Positions 9,329 to 18,835 are shown, counted from the stretch's first letter. The stretch: 64,000 nt of DNA from JALORV01 sp963724365 (GCA_963724365.1 CAVRUR010000001.1:349049-413048), one strand, 5' to 3'. Numbers and translations are program-made. Notes: generated by a model not told the origin, from the letters alone.

Positions 9329-10014
9329 ATGTTCAAGCTCGACGAGGTCGGCGTGCGTTACGGCTCGGCGTGGGCGCTGCAGTCGGTGAGCCTGTCGATC
9401 GGCGCGGGTGAACGCGTCGCGCTGATCGGACCTAACGGCAGCGGCAAGACCACGCTGCTGCGCGTGCTGAACGGATTGATCGAGCCCAGCGCGGGGACAG
9501 TGCAGCGGCCTTTGACGACGCGCCAGACAATGCTGTTTCAGCGCCCCTACATGCTCCGCACGAGCGCGCAGCGCAACGTCGCACTGGGCATGTGGCTGCG
9601 TGGCGCACGCTGGCGCGATGCCTGCAAGCAGGCCGAACGAGGCGTTGGCGCGTGTCGGCCTGGCCGCGCTCGCCCAGCGCAATGCGCGCACGTTGTCCGC
9701 AGGGCCAGCAGCAGCGGCTGGCGCTGGCACGCGCGTGGGTGCTGGCCTCCGATGTGATGTTGCTCGACGAGCCCACTGCCAGCATGGACCCGGACGCGCG
9801 ACGTGAGGTCGAGGCACTCCTCGGCGAGTTCACCAGCGGGCGCCAGCAGACGCTCATCTTCAGCAGCCACACGCTCGGACAGGTCAGGCGGCTTGCGAGC
9901 CGCGTGATCTGCCTGCAGGACGGCCGCATACAGGCTGACCTTCCGGTACAGGAATTCCTGGTACGGACCGCGGCGGCCGAGTCGAGACTTTCAATTGAAG
10001 GAGAACTGAAATGA
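9329..10014 (+). CDS. tupC: Tungstate ABC transporter ATPase TupC (two frameshifts)
   Basis: About 227 residues from ATG 9329 (MFKLDEVGVRYG). Walker A is GPNGSGKTTLLR, Q-loop region QTMLFQRPYMLR, signature LSAGQQQRLALARAWV after repair, Walker B DVMLLDEPTASMD and switch His SSHTLG. The frame breaks near 9640 (CKQA to NEALARVG) and near 9704 (TLSAG to QQQRLAL); each is resolved by removing one base. It powers import through TupB. The stop overlaps the tupA start by four bases (ATGA), so the two are probably translationally coupled. Confidence 0.87.
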
Positions 10015-10822
10015 CGTTGATCGGGCAAGCGAGAGTCCTCTTCACGGCGATCCTGTGCATCGCGAGCGGCGTGGCCGGAGCGCAGAGCATCACGCTGTCA
10101 TCGACCACGTCCACCGAGCAGTCGGGGCTGTTCGCGCATCTGCTGCCGCTGTTCAAGCAGGCCAGCGGCCTGGACGTGAAGGTGGTGGCGGTCGGCACCG
10201 GACAGGCACTGGACATCGCGCGCCGCGGCGACGCCGATGCCCTCCTCGTCCACGACCAGGCGGCGGAGGAGAAGTTCGTCGCCGAGGGCTTCGGGCTCAA
10301 GCGCTATCCGGTCATGTACAACGACTTCGTGCTGATCGGGCCGAAGACTGATCCGGCCGCGACACGCGGTTCGGACATCGTCGCCGCACTCAGGAAGATC
10401 AGCGCCGGCAATGCCGCATTCATTTCGCGCGGCGACAAGAGCGGAACCCACAGCGCCGAGAACCGGTACTGGACCACCGCCGGGCTGGCGAGCCAGCGCG
10501 GCAGCGGCTACAAGGAGTGTGGGTGCGGCATGGGACCGGCGTTGAACATCGCCGCCGCTTCCGGGGCCTACGTGCTGGCCGATCGCGGCACCTGGCTTGC
10601 GTTCAAGAACCGCGGCGACCTCACCATTCTCGTCGAAGGCGACAAGCGCCTGTTCAACCAGTACGGCGTGATCGTGGTGAATCCGGCGACGGCATCCGCA
10701 TGTGAAGGTCGCGCAGGCACAGCAGTTTGCCGACTGGATGATCTCGCCGCGCGGGACAGTCGGCGATCGCCGCCTACAAGATCGGCGGAGAGCAGCTCTT
10801 CTTTCCGAATGCGGGCGAGTAG
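10011..10822 (+). CDS. tupA: Tungstate-binding periplasmic protein TupA (two frameshifts)
   Basis: About 269 residues with a signal peptide ending GVAGAQS. Family hallmarks are SSTTSTEQSGLF near the mature N-terminus, GTGQALDIARRGDAD, LLVHDQAAEEKFV, YNDFVLIGPKTDP, SRGDKSGTH, CGMGPALN and LADRGTWLAFKNRGDL. These point to TupA (tungstate-selective) rather than ModA; selectivity itself is inferred. A good Shine-Dalgarno (AAGGAGAACTGAA) precedes ATG 10011. Frames shift near 10700 (NPAT to HVKVAQAQQFADWM) and near 10755 (ISPR to GQSAIAAYKIGGEQ); both fit single extra bases. The natural end is ...LFFPNAGE. Confidence 0.88.
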
Positions 10823-10872
10823 CGCAAGGCAAGGACTGCGCGAGCAGGCCTTCCCTTCCGCAGGCACTGCGA

Positions 10873-10891
10873 GGGATCCGAGCCGGATCCC
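10873..10891. terminator. Perfect stem-loop after tupA
   Basis: Arms GGGATCCG and CGGATCCC with a three-base AGC loop, 50 bases after the tupA stop. There is no T-run on either side, so it may be a Rho-independent-like pause, an mRNA 3' end stabiliser or simply a processing hairpin. It separates tupBCA from moeA, which has about 260 bases of otherwise featureless leader. Confidence 0.45.
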
Positions 10892-11080
10892 GCTCGTGAC
10901 ACCCGTCCGGGCGCACGTCGTTGACCTTGCCGCGAGTGCGGGAACGGTTGCGCAATAATGGATGCGCGCCACTTGTTGCTCGCGCTTCGCGTCCCGTCGA
11001 TCGCCGACTCGCGTGTCCTACGAGGCTGCCGGATGGCCATGCATCGTGCACAAGGATCGTTCCTGCCTCATGAGCGCCGA

Positions 11081-12325
11081 ATGAAAGCTGCAATCGCTTC
11101 GATCCCCGACGTGCGCATGCACGGATTCCGGAAGCGCAGCGAAGTGTCAGCTGTGCTCGACTGGATCGATCAGAACGCGAGGCGGCTGGGCGCAGAGTCG
11201 GTTCCGCTCGAGCAGGCCTGCGGCCGCACGCTGGCGGCCGAAGTGATTGCTCCGCTTGACGTCCCGGGCTTCGATCGGGCCGCGATGGATGGCTTCGCAC
11301 TGCGCGGCGCGGAAACGGCCGGAGCCAGCGAGTACAACCCTCTCGAGTTTCACGTGCTGGGCCAGGCCATGCCCGGCCAGCCGTTCGCTGGGGAACTGGC
11401 GGCGCGCACGGCAGTGCGGATCATGACCGGTGCGCCCGTCCCCGAAGGTGTCGACGCGGTCGTTCCGGCCGAGTTCGCGACCGAGACCGCCGGACAGATC
11501 GTGGTGACTCGACCCGTTGCCCCGGGCCAGCACGTCGGCCATCGCGGCGAGGACCTGCAGACAGGATCGACCGCGCTCGACGTCGGCCGACGCCTGCGTC
11601 CGCAGGATCTGGGTCTGGTGGCGTCCCTGGGCCTGGACCACGTAACCGTCGTCCGGCAGCCGCGCGTGCGCATGCTCGTCACCGGCAACGAAGTGAAGGC
11701 CCCGGGAGCGCCGAAAGGCACGTACGAGGTCTACGACGCGAACTCGTACATGCTGCGCGGCCTCATCGCCCGCGACGGTGGCGTGCTCGAAGCGCATCTC
11801 CGACTGGGTGACGACCCGGACACGATCCGCACGGCCCTGCTCGCGCCCGGTGCCGATGTGATCCTCGTGTCGGGCGGCTCCAGCGTCGGTCGCGAGGACT
11901 ATGCACCGCGCTTGATTGCCGAGATCGGCGAACTGGCGATACACGGCGTTGCGATGCGACCGTCGAGTCCCGCCGGCCTGGGACGCATCGGTGAGACGCT
12001 GGTATTCCTGTTGCCCGGCAACCCCGTGTCGTGCCTGTGCGCCTACGACTTCTTCGCGGGCCGCGCCCTGCGCCTGCTCGGCGGTCGGTCACCTGAGTGG
12101 CCGCACCGCACGCTGCAGGCGGTTGTTGCGCGCAAGATCGTTTCCGCCATCGGACGCGTGGACTACTGCCGCGTCCGCCTGGTCGATGGCCGGGTCGAAC
12201 CGATCGCGCTCAGCGGGGCCTCGATCCTTTCCTCGACGACGCGGGCCGATGGCTTCGTGATCGTGCCGGCGAACTGCGAAGGCTACGGGCCTGATGCAGA
12301 CGTCACGGTCTACCTCTACGACTGA
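11081..12325 (+). CDS. moeA: Molybdopterin molybdotransferase MoeA
   Basis: 414 residues from ATG 11081; the frame is open back to 10958 but this start gives the normal family length. MoeA inserts molybdate (or tungstate) into adenylylated molybdopterin. Motifs include PLDVPGFDRAAMDGFALR, IMTGAPVPEGVDAVVP, a MoCF/MogA-like core with LVTGNEV, VYDANSYMLRGLI, SGGSSVGREDY and LLPGNPVSCLCAYDFF. It is intact and lies 14 bases upstream of a second MoeA-type gene, so the two likely form one transcript. Confidence 0.93.
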   Translation: MKAAIASIPDVRMHGFRKRSEVSAVLDWIDQNARRLGAESVPLEQACGRTLAAEVIAPLDVPGFDRAAMDGFALRGAETAGASEYNPLEFHVLGQAMPGQPFAGELAARTAVRIMTGAPVPEGVDAVVPAEFATETAGQIVVTRPVAPGQHVGHRGEDLQTGSTALDVGRRLRPQDLGLVASLGLDHVTVVRQPRVRMLVTGNEVKAPGAPKGTYEVYDANSYMLRGLIARDGGVLEAHLRLGDDPDTIRTALLAPGADVILVSGGSSVGREDYAPRLIAEIGELAIHGVAMRPSSPAGLGRIGETLVFLLPGNPVSCLCAYDFFAGRALRLLGGRSPEWPHRTLQAVVARKIVSAIGRVDYCRVRLVDGRVEPIALSGASILSSTTRADGFVIVPANCEGYGPDADVTVYLYD

Positions 12326-12339
12326 GTGCTCCCTCGAAC

Positions 12340-14476
12340 ATGTCGACTTCACACGAATCCGGCACGTACGGCGCGGAGCCCATCGCCGGGCAGTCCCAGT
12401 TCCTGAACGTCGTTTCGCGCGACGAGGCCACCGCAAAGTTTCGCGAGCACCTGCGGCTCGCTCCGCTGGGCGAGGAACTCGTTTCTCTCGCGGAGGCTCT
12501 CGGCCGCGTGCTCGCCAGAGACGTCACGGCGGACATCGACGTGCCAGGGTTCGATCGCGCCAATGTCGACGGCTTCGCGGTGCAGGCGCAGGACACGTTC
12601 GGCGCCATGGAGGAAGCGCCGCGCACGCTGCGACTCAACGACGAAGTGCTCGCGCCCGGACTCGTGCCCACCCAGCCCGTGATTTCCGGTCATGCGACGA
12701 TGATCGCCACCGGCGGCATGCTCCCGCGTGGCGCCGATGCAGTGCTGATGGTCGAGCATTCGGAACTTGTCGGACGTGCAGGACGCTCGGCTTGTCGAGG
12801 TCCGTCGACCCCTTACCGGGGGCGAGAACGTGAGTTACGCCAGCACCGATGTCGCGCGTGGGGAGACGGTGCTGCGCTCCGGACAACGCCTCACGTCCCG
12901 CGAGATCGGTGTACTCGCCGCACTGGGACTGTCGGAGTGCCTGGTTTTTCGTCGACCCCGGGTGGCCATCTTTTCGACCGGCAACGAAATCGTGGCGCCC
13001 GGCGCTTCCTTGCGCCCAGGTGCGGTCTACGACTCCAACGCCGCGATCATCGGGGCCGCCGTTGAAGAACTCGGCGGCATTGCCGTGTACCTGGGCGTGA
13101 TCGCCGATAACGAGCGGGCGCTGGCGGCTGCATTGGCACGCGGCCTGCAGTCGGACGTCGTTGTCTTCTCCGGCGGCACGTCGAAGGGCGCCGGGGATAT
13201 CTCGTACCGGATCGTGCACACGCTGCGCAATCCCGGCGTGGTCGCGCACGGCGTTGCGCTGAAACCCGGCAAGCCCATCTGCCTCGCGGTCACCGAGGGC
13301 AAGCCCGTCGTCATCCTGCCCGGATTCCCCACGTCCGCGATCTTCACGTTCCACGAATTCCTCGCGCCGGTGATCCGCGCGTTTGCCGGCCTGCCGCCCG
13401 AGCGGCGCCATACCGTGCCGGCGACGCTGCCGATGCGCGTGAACTCCGAACGAGGACGTACCGAATATCTGCTGGTGGGGCTGGTGCAGGGACCCGACGG
13501 GTATCTGGCCTATCCGATGGGCAAGGGCTCGGGTTCGGTCACCACCTTCAGCGGCGCCGACGGATTCATCACGATCGACCAGCACACGGAGATCCTCGAT
13601 GCCGGAAGCGCCGTCGCGGTGACACTCCTCGGCGAGCAGCTGGAGCCTGCCGATCTCGTGATCATCGGCAGTCACTGTGTCGGCCTCGACCTGCTGGTGG
13701 GCAAGCTGACGCGCCAGGGTATCCGGGCCAAGCTGATGATCGTCGGCAGCATGGGAGGCCTGGCCGCGGCCCGGCGCGGCGAGTGCGACATCGCCGGCAT
13801 CCACCTGATGGACCCCGCCACGGGCGAATACAACCGCCCGATGCTCAGTGACGCCCTGACCCTCGTCACCGGCTACGGCCGCATGCAGGGCTTCGTGTTC
13901 CGGCGTGGTGATGTCCGCTTCGAGGGCAAGTCGTTCGATGAGGCCATCAGTGCAGCAGTGGGCGAAGCCGGCTGCGTGATGGTCAATCGCAACGCCGGAA
14001 GCGGCACGCGCATCATCATCGACAAGTGGCTGGGCAAAGAAAGGCCCGCCGGATACGGCACGCAGACGAAGTCCCACAACGCGGTCGCAGTGGCGATCTC
14101 GCAGGAGCGGGCGGACTGGGGCGTCGCGATCGATACCGTGGCCCGTCAATACGGGCTCGGCTTCATCGCCATGCAGGAAGAGCACTACGACTTCGTCGTA
14201 CCGACGGCACGGCTCGAGCGCCCCGCCGTGCGGGCGTTCTGCGCCCTGCTGGAAGATCCGGAAGTGCGCGATGAGCTCGCGTCGCTGGGATTCCGCGTGC
14301 CGCAGAAGTTCGCAACCGCTGAGCCGGCCGGCTCAGCATCCGTACCGCTTACGGCGAGCGAACGAGCGGCGTTCCGGCTTGCGACACGGGGGGCCGAGTG
14401 CTCCGGGTACGATGGGCCAACTTGGGAATCGATGACGATGAACGTTCGCGTTCAGTCAAGATCCGCAATCGCATAG
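12340..14476 (+). CDS. MoeA-like protein fused to a periplasmic-binding-type domain (one frameshift)
   Basis: About 710 residues. The first 410 repeat the MoeA fold (DIDVPGFDRANVDGFAV, ATGGMLPRGADAVLMVEHS, IFSTGNEIVAPG, YDSNAAIIGAAVEELGG, FSGGTSKGAGDIS, LPGFPTSAIFTFHEF). The last 270 are a PBP-like domain without signal peptide (IGSHCVGLDLLVGKL, GSMGGLAAARRGECDIAGIH, MVNRNAGSGTRIIIDKWL, SHNAVAVAISQERADWGV). The same domain type occurs in the HTH regulator at 7.3-8.4 kb. The frame breaks near 12768 (EHSEL to DVQDARLVEV), repaired by one base. Cytoplasmic; possibly senses or binds metal-cofactor or oxyanion during insertion, which is inference. Confidence 0.87.
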
Positions 14477-15071
14477 GCCTCGCCATCAGTCGCAGCGATG
14501 TCTTTCTGCCTGTGCGTCAGTCGGCCCTGGCCCGACGGCCACGCAGGTCCGGGCAAGACCGGCGCAGTCACGGCGCCAAGCCTGGGCTGTTTTCCAGTAT
14601 CAAGGTGCCGTCCGATCGCGAACCGACGCTTGCAGTTATCAGCGCAGGGGTGCAGATCTTCCGCTGCGAAAAGCGCGATGGCAGGTTTGCCTGGATGTTT
14701 CGGCAGCCGGACGCGCAGTTGCTCGACGCGAGCGGCAAGGTCGTCGGCCGTCATGGCGCCAGTTTCTCGTTCGAGCATAGCGACGGCAGCCGGCTCGTCG
14801 CGTCACGATCGTCGCCTACGACGAAGCGCCGAATGCCGCCGACCTGCGCTGGGTGCTGCTGACGACTCGCAGCTTCGGCAAAGGGGCTTTCGACGGCATT
14901 ACCCATGTCCAGCGCATCAACACGCGCGGCGGCATGCCTCCCGGGAAGTGCGATGCAGCACAGGCCAACCAGTTGCTGCGCGTCGATTTCTCGGCTGATT
15001 TCGTCTTCTACCGGGCCAAGTCGGCAGCCGCGGCTGACCGTCCGGAGACGATCCGCGGCCGTCGCGAGTAG
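14438..15071 (+). CDS. DUF3455 domain protein (frameshifted)
   Basis: The middle and end match DUF3455 secreted proteins: SAGVQIFRCEKRDGRFAWMF, AQLLDASGKVVGRHGASFSF, then YDEAPNAADLRWVLLTTRSF, GITHVQRINTRGGMPPGKCD and a final VDFSADFVFYRA. The frame changes near 14805 and again before about 14590, and an in-frame stop interrupts the likely signal peptide region (MNVRVQSRSAIA, then a hydrophobic AAMSFCLCV). The start is therefore uncertain and the left end is a best guess. Function of the family is unknown; it is usually exported. Confidence 0.6.
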
Positions 15072-15158
15072 CCTGCCCCGAGCCCAGTGCTCCGAGCCGT
15101 TTCTCAAAAAGCGTTAAAATTCAGCGTTTTCGGACGCTGTACGCCGGAGGAATGCAAC

Positions 15159-15901
15159 ATGAACCCGACAGCCTCGACGGTAGGCGCCTACCTGCGCGAC
15201 CTGCCGCCGGACCGTCGCGTGGCAATGGCGCGCCTATGCAGCATGATTCGTCGCTCCGCCCGCGGAGTGCGCGAAAGCATGCGCTACGGACTCGCCTTCT
15301 ACGAACTGGACGGGCCGCTTTTCGCCCTGGAATCCGGCCGCCGGCATATGTCGCTGTATGTGGCCGAAAAAGACGTCGTGCTGAAGCACAAGGACGCGTT
15401 GCAGGGCGTCAACGCCAACAAGAGCTTCATCAAGTTCTCGGACCTCAATCGACTGCCGCTCGATGTCGTCGAGAAGATCGTGCGCGACTCGGTCGCGGCA
15501 CGCCGGCAACGCCTGTCGCAAGGCACGGTGCCGACCCAGGCCGAACTGCTGAAACTCTGGGGCATCAACGAGGAAGCGGCGGCGCCGCCGGCAACGACGG
15601 TCAAGCTGCCCGGTCGCCAAGCCGGCTGCCTCGATGACCGACGCGATCAATGCGATGGCGAACACGGTGCGCGACGCGATGATCGCGGCGATCGACATCG
15701 CCACCGGTGCACGCCGGCGCCGACCAAGCCCAAGTCGCGCAGCGCAAGCCGTCGCAGACCGCAGCGCGACGGCGCGCGCCGCAAAGCGCACGCACGTCCC
15801 GCGCAGCAACCCGCACGACGACGCGCACTCGCAACGCGCCGAAGAAGGCAGCCGCCAAGAAGGCGGCACCGCCGACGCCGCTGATCGAGTCAAGCTACTG
15901 A
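15159..15901 (+). CDS. DUF1801 protein with lysine/arginine/alanine-rich tail (two frameshifts)
   Basis: Start ATG 15159 follows a clear GGAGG. The first 145 residues are a DUF1801-type fold (SMRYGLAFYELDGPLFALES, MSLYVAEKDVVLKHKD, KSFIKFSDLNRLPLDVVEKI). After TTVKLP the frame must change near 15605 to VAKPAASMTDAINAMANTV, and near 15710 to AGADQAQVAQRKPSQTAARR. The tail then becomes histone H1-like (NAPKKAAAKKAAPPTP) and ends IESSY. Both shifts fit one extra base. Function unknown; the basic tail suggests nucleic-acid contact. A strong terminator follows within six bases. Confidence 0.65.
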
Positions 15902-15906
15902 CCTGA

Positions 15907-15930
15907 AAACGGCGCCTTCGGGCGCCGTTT
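15907..15930. terminator. Bidirectional rho-independent terminator with UUCG loop
   Basis: Perfect 10-bp stem AAACGGCGCC / GGCGCCGTTT closed by a TTCG tetraloop. The T-rich end faces right and, by symmetry, an A-rich end faces left, so it can serve both the rightward DUF1801 gene (stop at 15901) and the leftward ligase gene ending at 15954. Confidence 0.85.
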
Positions 15931-15953
15931 GCCTTTGGCCAAGGCGGCCGGTC

Positions 15954-17186
15954 TCAGTTCGCGCGCGTGTCCTCGATGACCTTGCCATCGTTGGGCAAGG
16001 AGCCAGGAGCAACCAGTTCGACGGTGCCACCGAGCTTGGTGATCGTCCGCAGCGGTGTCGGCAAGCGCCGTCGGACAAGCGCCGCGTCGCGATCCGCGCT
16101 CTCGACCTTGCAGCGTCATGGCGTCGGACTCGCCGCTGCGCGCGACGACGAGTCGCAGCCGGCCCACGCGCGGATGGCGCCGTCCGATTTCGGCGACCTG
16201 TTCGGGCCGTACGAACATGCCCTTCACCTTGGTGGTCTGATCGGCGCGTCCCATCCACCCGCGTATGCGGATGTTGGTGCGACCGCACGGCGACACGCCC
16301 GGACATGATCGCCGAGAGGTCACCGAGCGCGAGCCGGATCCACGGGATGATGCGGATCGAATGACGTCACGACGACTTCGCCGACTTCCCCGTCAGGTAC
16401 CGGGTCTCCGGTCCCGGGTCGCACGATTTCGATCAGTACATCCTCGTTGACGACCATGCCGGCGCGCGCCGGCGTTTCGTAGGCGACGACGCCGAGGTCG
16501 GCGGTGGCGTACAGCTGATACGCATCGATCCCACGCGCCCGCATTTCGCTCTGCAGCGATGGCGGAAACGCGGCGCCGGAAACGGCCGCGCGACGAATCG
16601 ACACCTCGCGCTTCGCCGCGTCCGCGGCGTCGAGCAGGATCTTCAGGAAGTCCGGCGTGCCGGTATAGGCGGTCGGACGCAGGTGCCCGATCAGGTCGAG
16701 TTGCTGCTCCGTGTTTCCCGGACCCGCAGGGATCACCGCGCAACCAACGGCGCGGGCTCCGCCGTCGAGGATGAACCCGCCCGGCGTCAGGTGATAGGAG
16801 AACGTGTTCAGCACGATGTCGCCCGCGCGGAAGCCGGCGGCATAAAGCCCGCGCGCCGCGCGCCAGGCGTCATCGTGTCGCCCTTCGGGCTCGTAGATCG
16901 GACCCGGCGAAGTGAACAGGCGCCCGAAACGCTCGATCGGATCGGCGATTAGTCCACCGAAGGGCGGCGCTGCCTTCTGCAGCGCGGGCAGCTCGGACTT
17001 GCGCAGCACCGGCAGGTGCGCAAGGTCGGCACGCGTGACGATGGTGGCCGGATCGATGGCCCCCAGGTGCTGCCGCCAGCCCGGCGCCTTGAGCGCGTTG
17101 GCAACCAGCCCCGGCAGGTGTCCCATCAGATCGAGTTCGCGCTGGCGGGGATCGCGGGTCTCGCGACTGTCAAAGTGCTGCGTCAT
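15954..17186 (-). CDS. PaaK-family phenylacetate-CoA ligase-like AMP-forming enzyme (three frameshifts)
   Basis: About 409 residues starting MTQHFDSRETRDPRQREL. PaaK-like features: LPVLRKSELPALQKA, the nucleotide loop region RLFTSPGPIYEPEGR, SYHLTPGGFILDGGARAVG, AYTGTPDFLKILLD, YQLYATADLGVVAYE, then after repair LALGDLSAIMSG, GRTNIRIRGWMGRADQTTK and VKGMFVRPEQVAEI. It would activate an aromatic or related acid with ATP and CoA. Breaks lie near 16345, 16312 and 16130, all fitting single extra bases. It is downstream of, and co-directed with, the liv transporter cluster; substrate unknown. Confidence 0.82.
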
Positions 17187-17209
17187 GCCAACCTCGCCTG
17201 TGAATCCGC

Positions 17210-17407
17210 TTACTTCCCCGCAACATCGATCTCTGCACGACGGCGTTCCGCATCCTGCTGGGCCGCATCCAGCTTCTTGACGACCGGATCGATGGTCGTC
17301 TGCCGCGTCGGCAACGGTGTCGACGGCTCGTCGGCGCGAGGAGTGCAGCCTCCGACCAGCGCGAGGGAAACCAACGCCGACATCAATCCGGGTCCGTACG
17401 CTCTCAT
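17210..17407 (-). CDS. Small lipoprotein
   Basis: 65 residues from ATG 17407: MRAYGPGLMSALVSLALVGG then a lipobox cysteine (LVGGC), followed by a short Pro/Thr-rich and charged segment ending AERRRAEIDVAGK. The signal peptide and lipobox indicate a lipid-anchored envelope protein. No family recognised. It lies 23 bases upstream of the PaaK-like gene on the same strand and may be co-transcribed. Confidence 0.6.
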   Translation of the reverse strand: MRAYGPGLMSALVSLALVGGCTPRADEPSTPLPTRQTTIDPVVKKLDAAQQDAERRRAEIDVAGK

Positions 17408-17491
17408 CAAATTCAGGATCGTCACAGAAGGCAAAAATACGGCAGGGCCGGGTCGACAGCGAGCCCGGCACCTGTCCTGTCGGAGTCGCGT

Positions 17492-17833
17492 CTACAGCTT
17501 CGCGCGCACCTTGGCCACGGCGCTGCGCAGGCGCTTCACCAGTTGGTTCGCGGCCTTCTTCGCCACTTTCTTCACCGTTGACTTGCGCGTCGCCTTCTTG
17601 GCGCCGCCTTTCTTCGCAGCCTTCTTCGCAACCTTCTTCGCTGCTTTCTTCGCTACAGCCTTTGCCTCAGCGCTGCTACCGCGCTTGATGTCCATGGCGT
17701 GTGCACGCGAGTACTGCTGGATGTCCTTGAACTTGCCGCTCGCATCGCGCACGGCATACAGCTTCTTGCCTCCCGTGCTGTACATCACCGTCCGGCGGGA
17801 CTTCTTCTTCGCAGCTTTCTTGGCTGTGGCCAT
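17492..17833 (-). CDS. Lysine/alanine-rich histone H1-like protein
   Basis: 113 residues. The first half is a compact basic domain (KKSRRTVMYSTGGKKLYAV, DASGKFKDIQQYSRAHAMD); the second half is repeated K-K-A-A units (VAKKAAKKVAKKAAKKG) and ends LVKRLRSAVAKVRAKL. Such proteins resemble bacterial H1/AlgP-like nucleoid proteins and probably bind DNA or RNA non-specifically. It is intact despite its repetitive sequence. Convergent or divergent control is not evident. Confidence 0.7.
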   Translation of the reverse strand: MATAKKAAKKKSRRTVMYSTGGKKLYAVRDASGKFKDIQQYSRAHAMDIKRGSSAEAKAVAKKAAKKVAKKAAKKGGAKKATRKSTVKKVAKKAANQLVKRLRSAVAKVRAKL

Positions 17834-17938
17834 CTATGCTCCTTGAGGATTGCGCGGCCCCGAACTCGCTTTCGCCAACCCGCGCGCGCTGGCGAAAGCC
17901 CCCGCGCATCTCTGCGCGGAATTACGATGCGCCGCTCC

Positions 17939-18760
17939 TCAGGCGAGCCAGCGTTTGCGACGTTTGTAGAACTTGGCCTCCCGGAAACTCTTGCGGCCGG
18001 CCTTCGACACACCGAGATAGAACTCCTTCACGTCCTCGTTCTCGCGCAGCGCTGACGCATCGCCGTCCATGACAACCCGGCCGTTTTCCAGGATATAGCC
18101 GTAGTCGGCGAAACGCAGCGCGATGTTGGTGTTCTGTTCCGCAAGCAGGAAAGACACCTGCTCCTTCTTGTTCAGATCCTGCACGATCGCAAAGATCTCC
18201 TCGACCACCTGCGGCGCGAGACCCATCGACGGTTCGTCGAGCAGAATCATCGAGGGGCGTGCCATCAGCGCACGCCCGATCGCCGTCATCTGCTGTTCTC
18301 CACCCGACGTATAGCCCGACTGGCTGGTGCGCCGCTGCTTCAGGCGCGGAAAGTAGGCATAGACCTTGTCGAGATCCACCGCGATGTCGGCCCGCGAGTT
18401 GCCGCGCCCGGAGGCTCCCCTCGAATAAGCGCCAGACAGCAGGTTTTCCTCCACCGTCAGGTGGGCGAAGCAGCGTCGTCCTTCCATCACCTGCACGACA
18501 CCGCGCTTGACCAGATCGTAGGCCGTCAGTCGTTCGATCTTCTCCCCGCGGTATTCGATCGAACCCTTGGTGACTTCGCCGCGCTCGCCGTGCAGGAGAT
18601 TCGATACCGCGCGCAGGGTCGTGGTCTTGCCCGCGCCGTTGGCGCCGAGCAATGCGACGATGCGGCCATCGGGCACGGTCAGCGAGACCCCCTTCAAAAC
18701 GAGGATCACGTGGTTGTAGATAACCTCAATGCCATTGACGATGAGCAGCGGGGCTGTCAC
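17939..18760 (-). CDS. livF: Branched-chain-type ABC transporter ATPase LivF
   Basis: 273 residues from GTG 18760 (VTAPLLIVNGIEVIYNHV). Walker A GANGAGKTTTLRAV, signature SGGEQQMTAIGRALM (preceded by YTSG), Walker B SMILLDEPSMGLAP and switch region SFLLAEQNT are all present. A C-terminal extension (KEFYLGVSKAGRKSFREAK) is typical of the LivF members found in organic-acid uptake clusters. The open frame extends to 18838, but that upstream part would translate the hairpins described next. It pairs with LivG encoded in the same cluster. Confidence 0.88.
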   Translation of the reverse strand: MTAPLLIVNGIEVIYNHVILVLKGVSLTVPDGRIVALLGANGAGKTTTLRAVSNLLHGERGEVTKGSIEYRGEKIERLTAYDLVKRGVVQVMEGRRCFAHLTVEENLLSGAYSRGASGRGNSRADIAVDLDKVYAYFPRLKQRRTSQSGYTSGGEQQMTAIGRALMARPSMILLDEPSMGLAPQVVEEIFAIVQDLNKKEQVSFLLAEQNTNIALRFADYGYILENGRVVMDGDASALRENEDVKEFYLGVSKAGRKSFREAKFYKRRKRWLA

Positions 18761-18775
18761 GTGGACTCCATGGTC

Positions 18776-18835
18776 GCTGTGCGAAGCACTCACACCGTAA
18801 GCACTTCGCACAGCCGGCCGCACGAGGCGGCCGGC
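18776..18835. terminator. Two tandem stem-loops between the binding-protein gene and livF
   Basis: Reading rightward, the first hairpin has 11-base arms GCTGTGCGAAG / CTTCGCACAGC (18776-18786 and 18804-18814). The second has perfect 9-base arms GCCGGCCGC / GCGGCCGGC with a five-base loop (18813-18835). They lie just downstream of the stop of the leftward substrate-binding gene (18852). They probably attenuate transcription into livF or protect the upstream mRNA, a common way to make more binding protein than ATPase. No T-run is seen. Confidence 0.6.
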
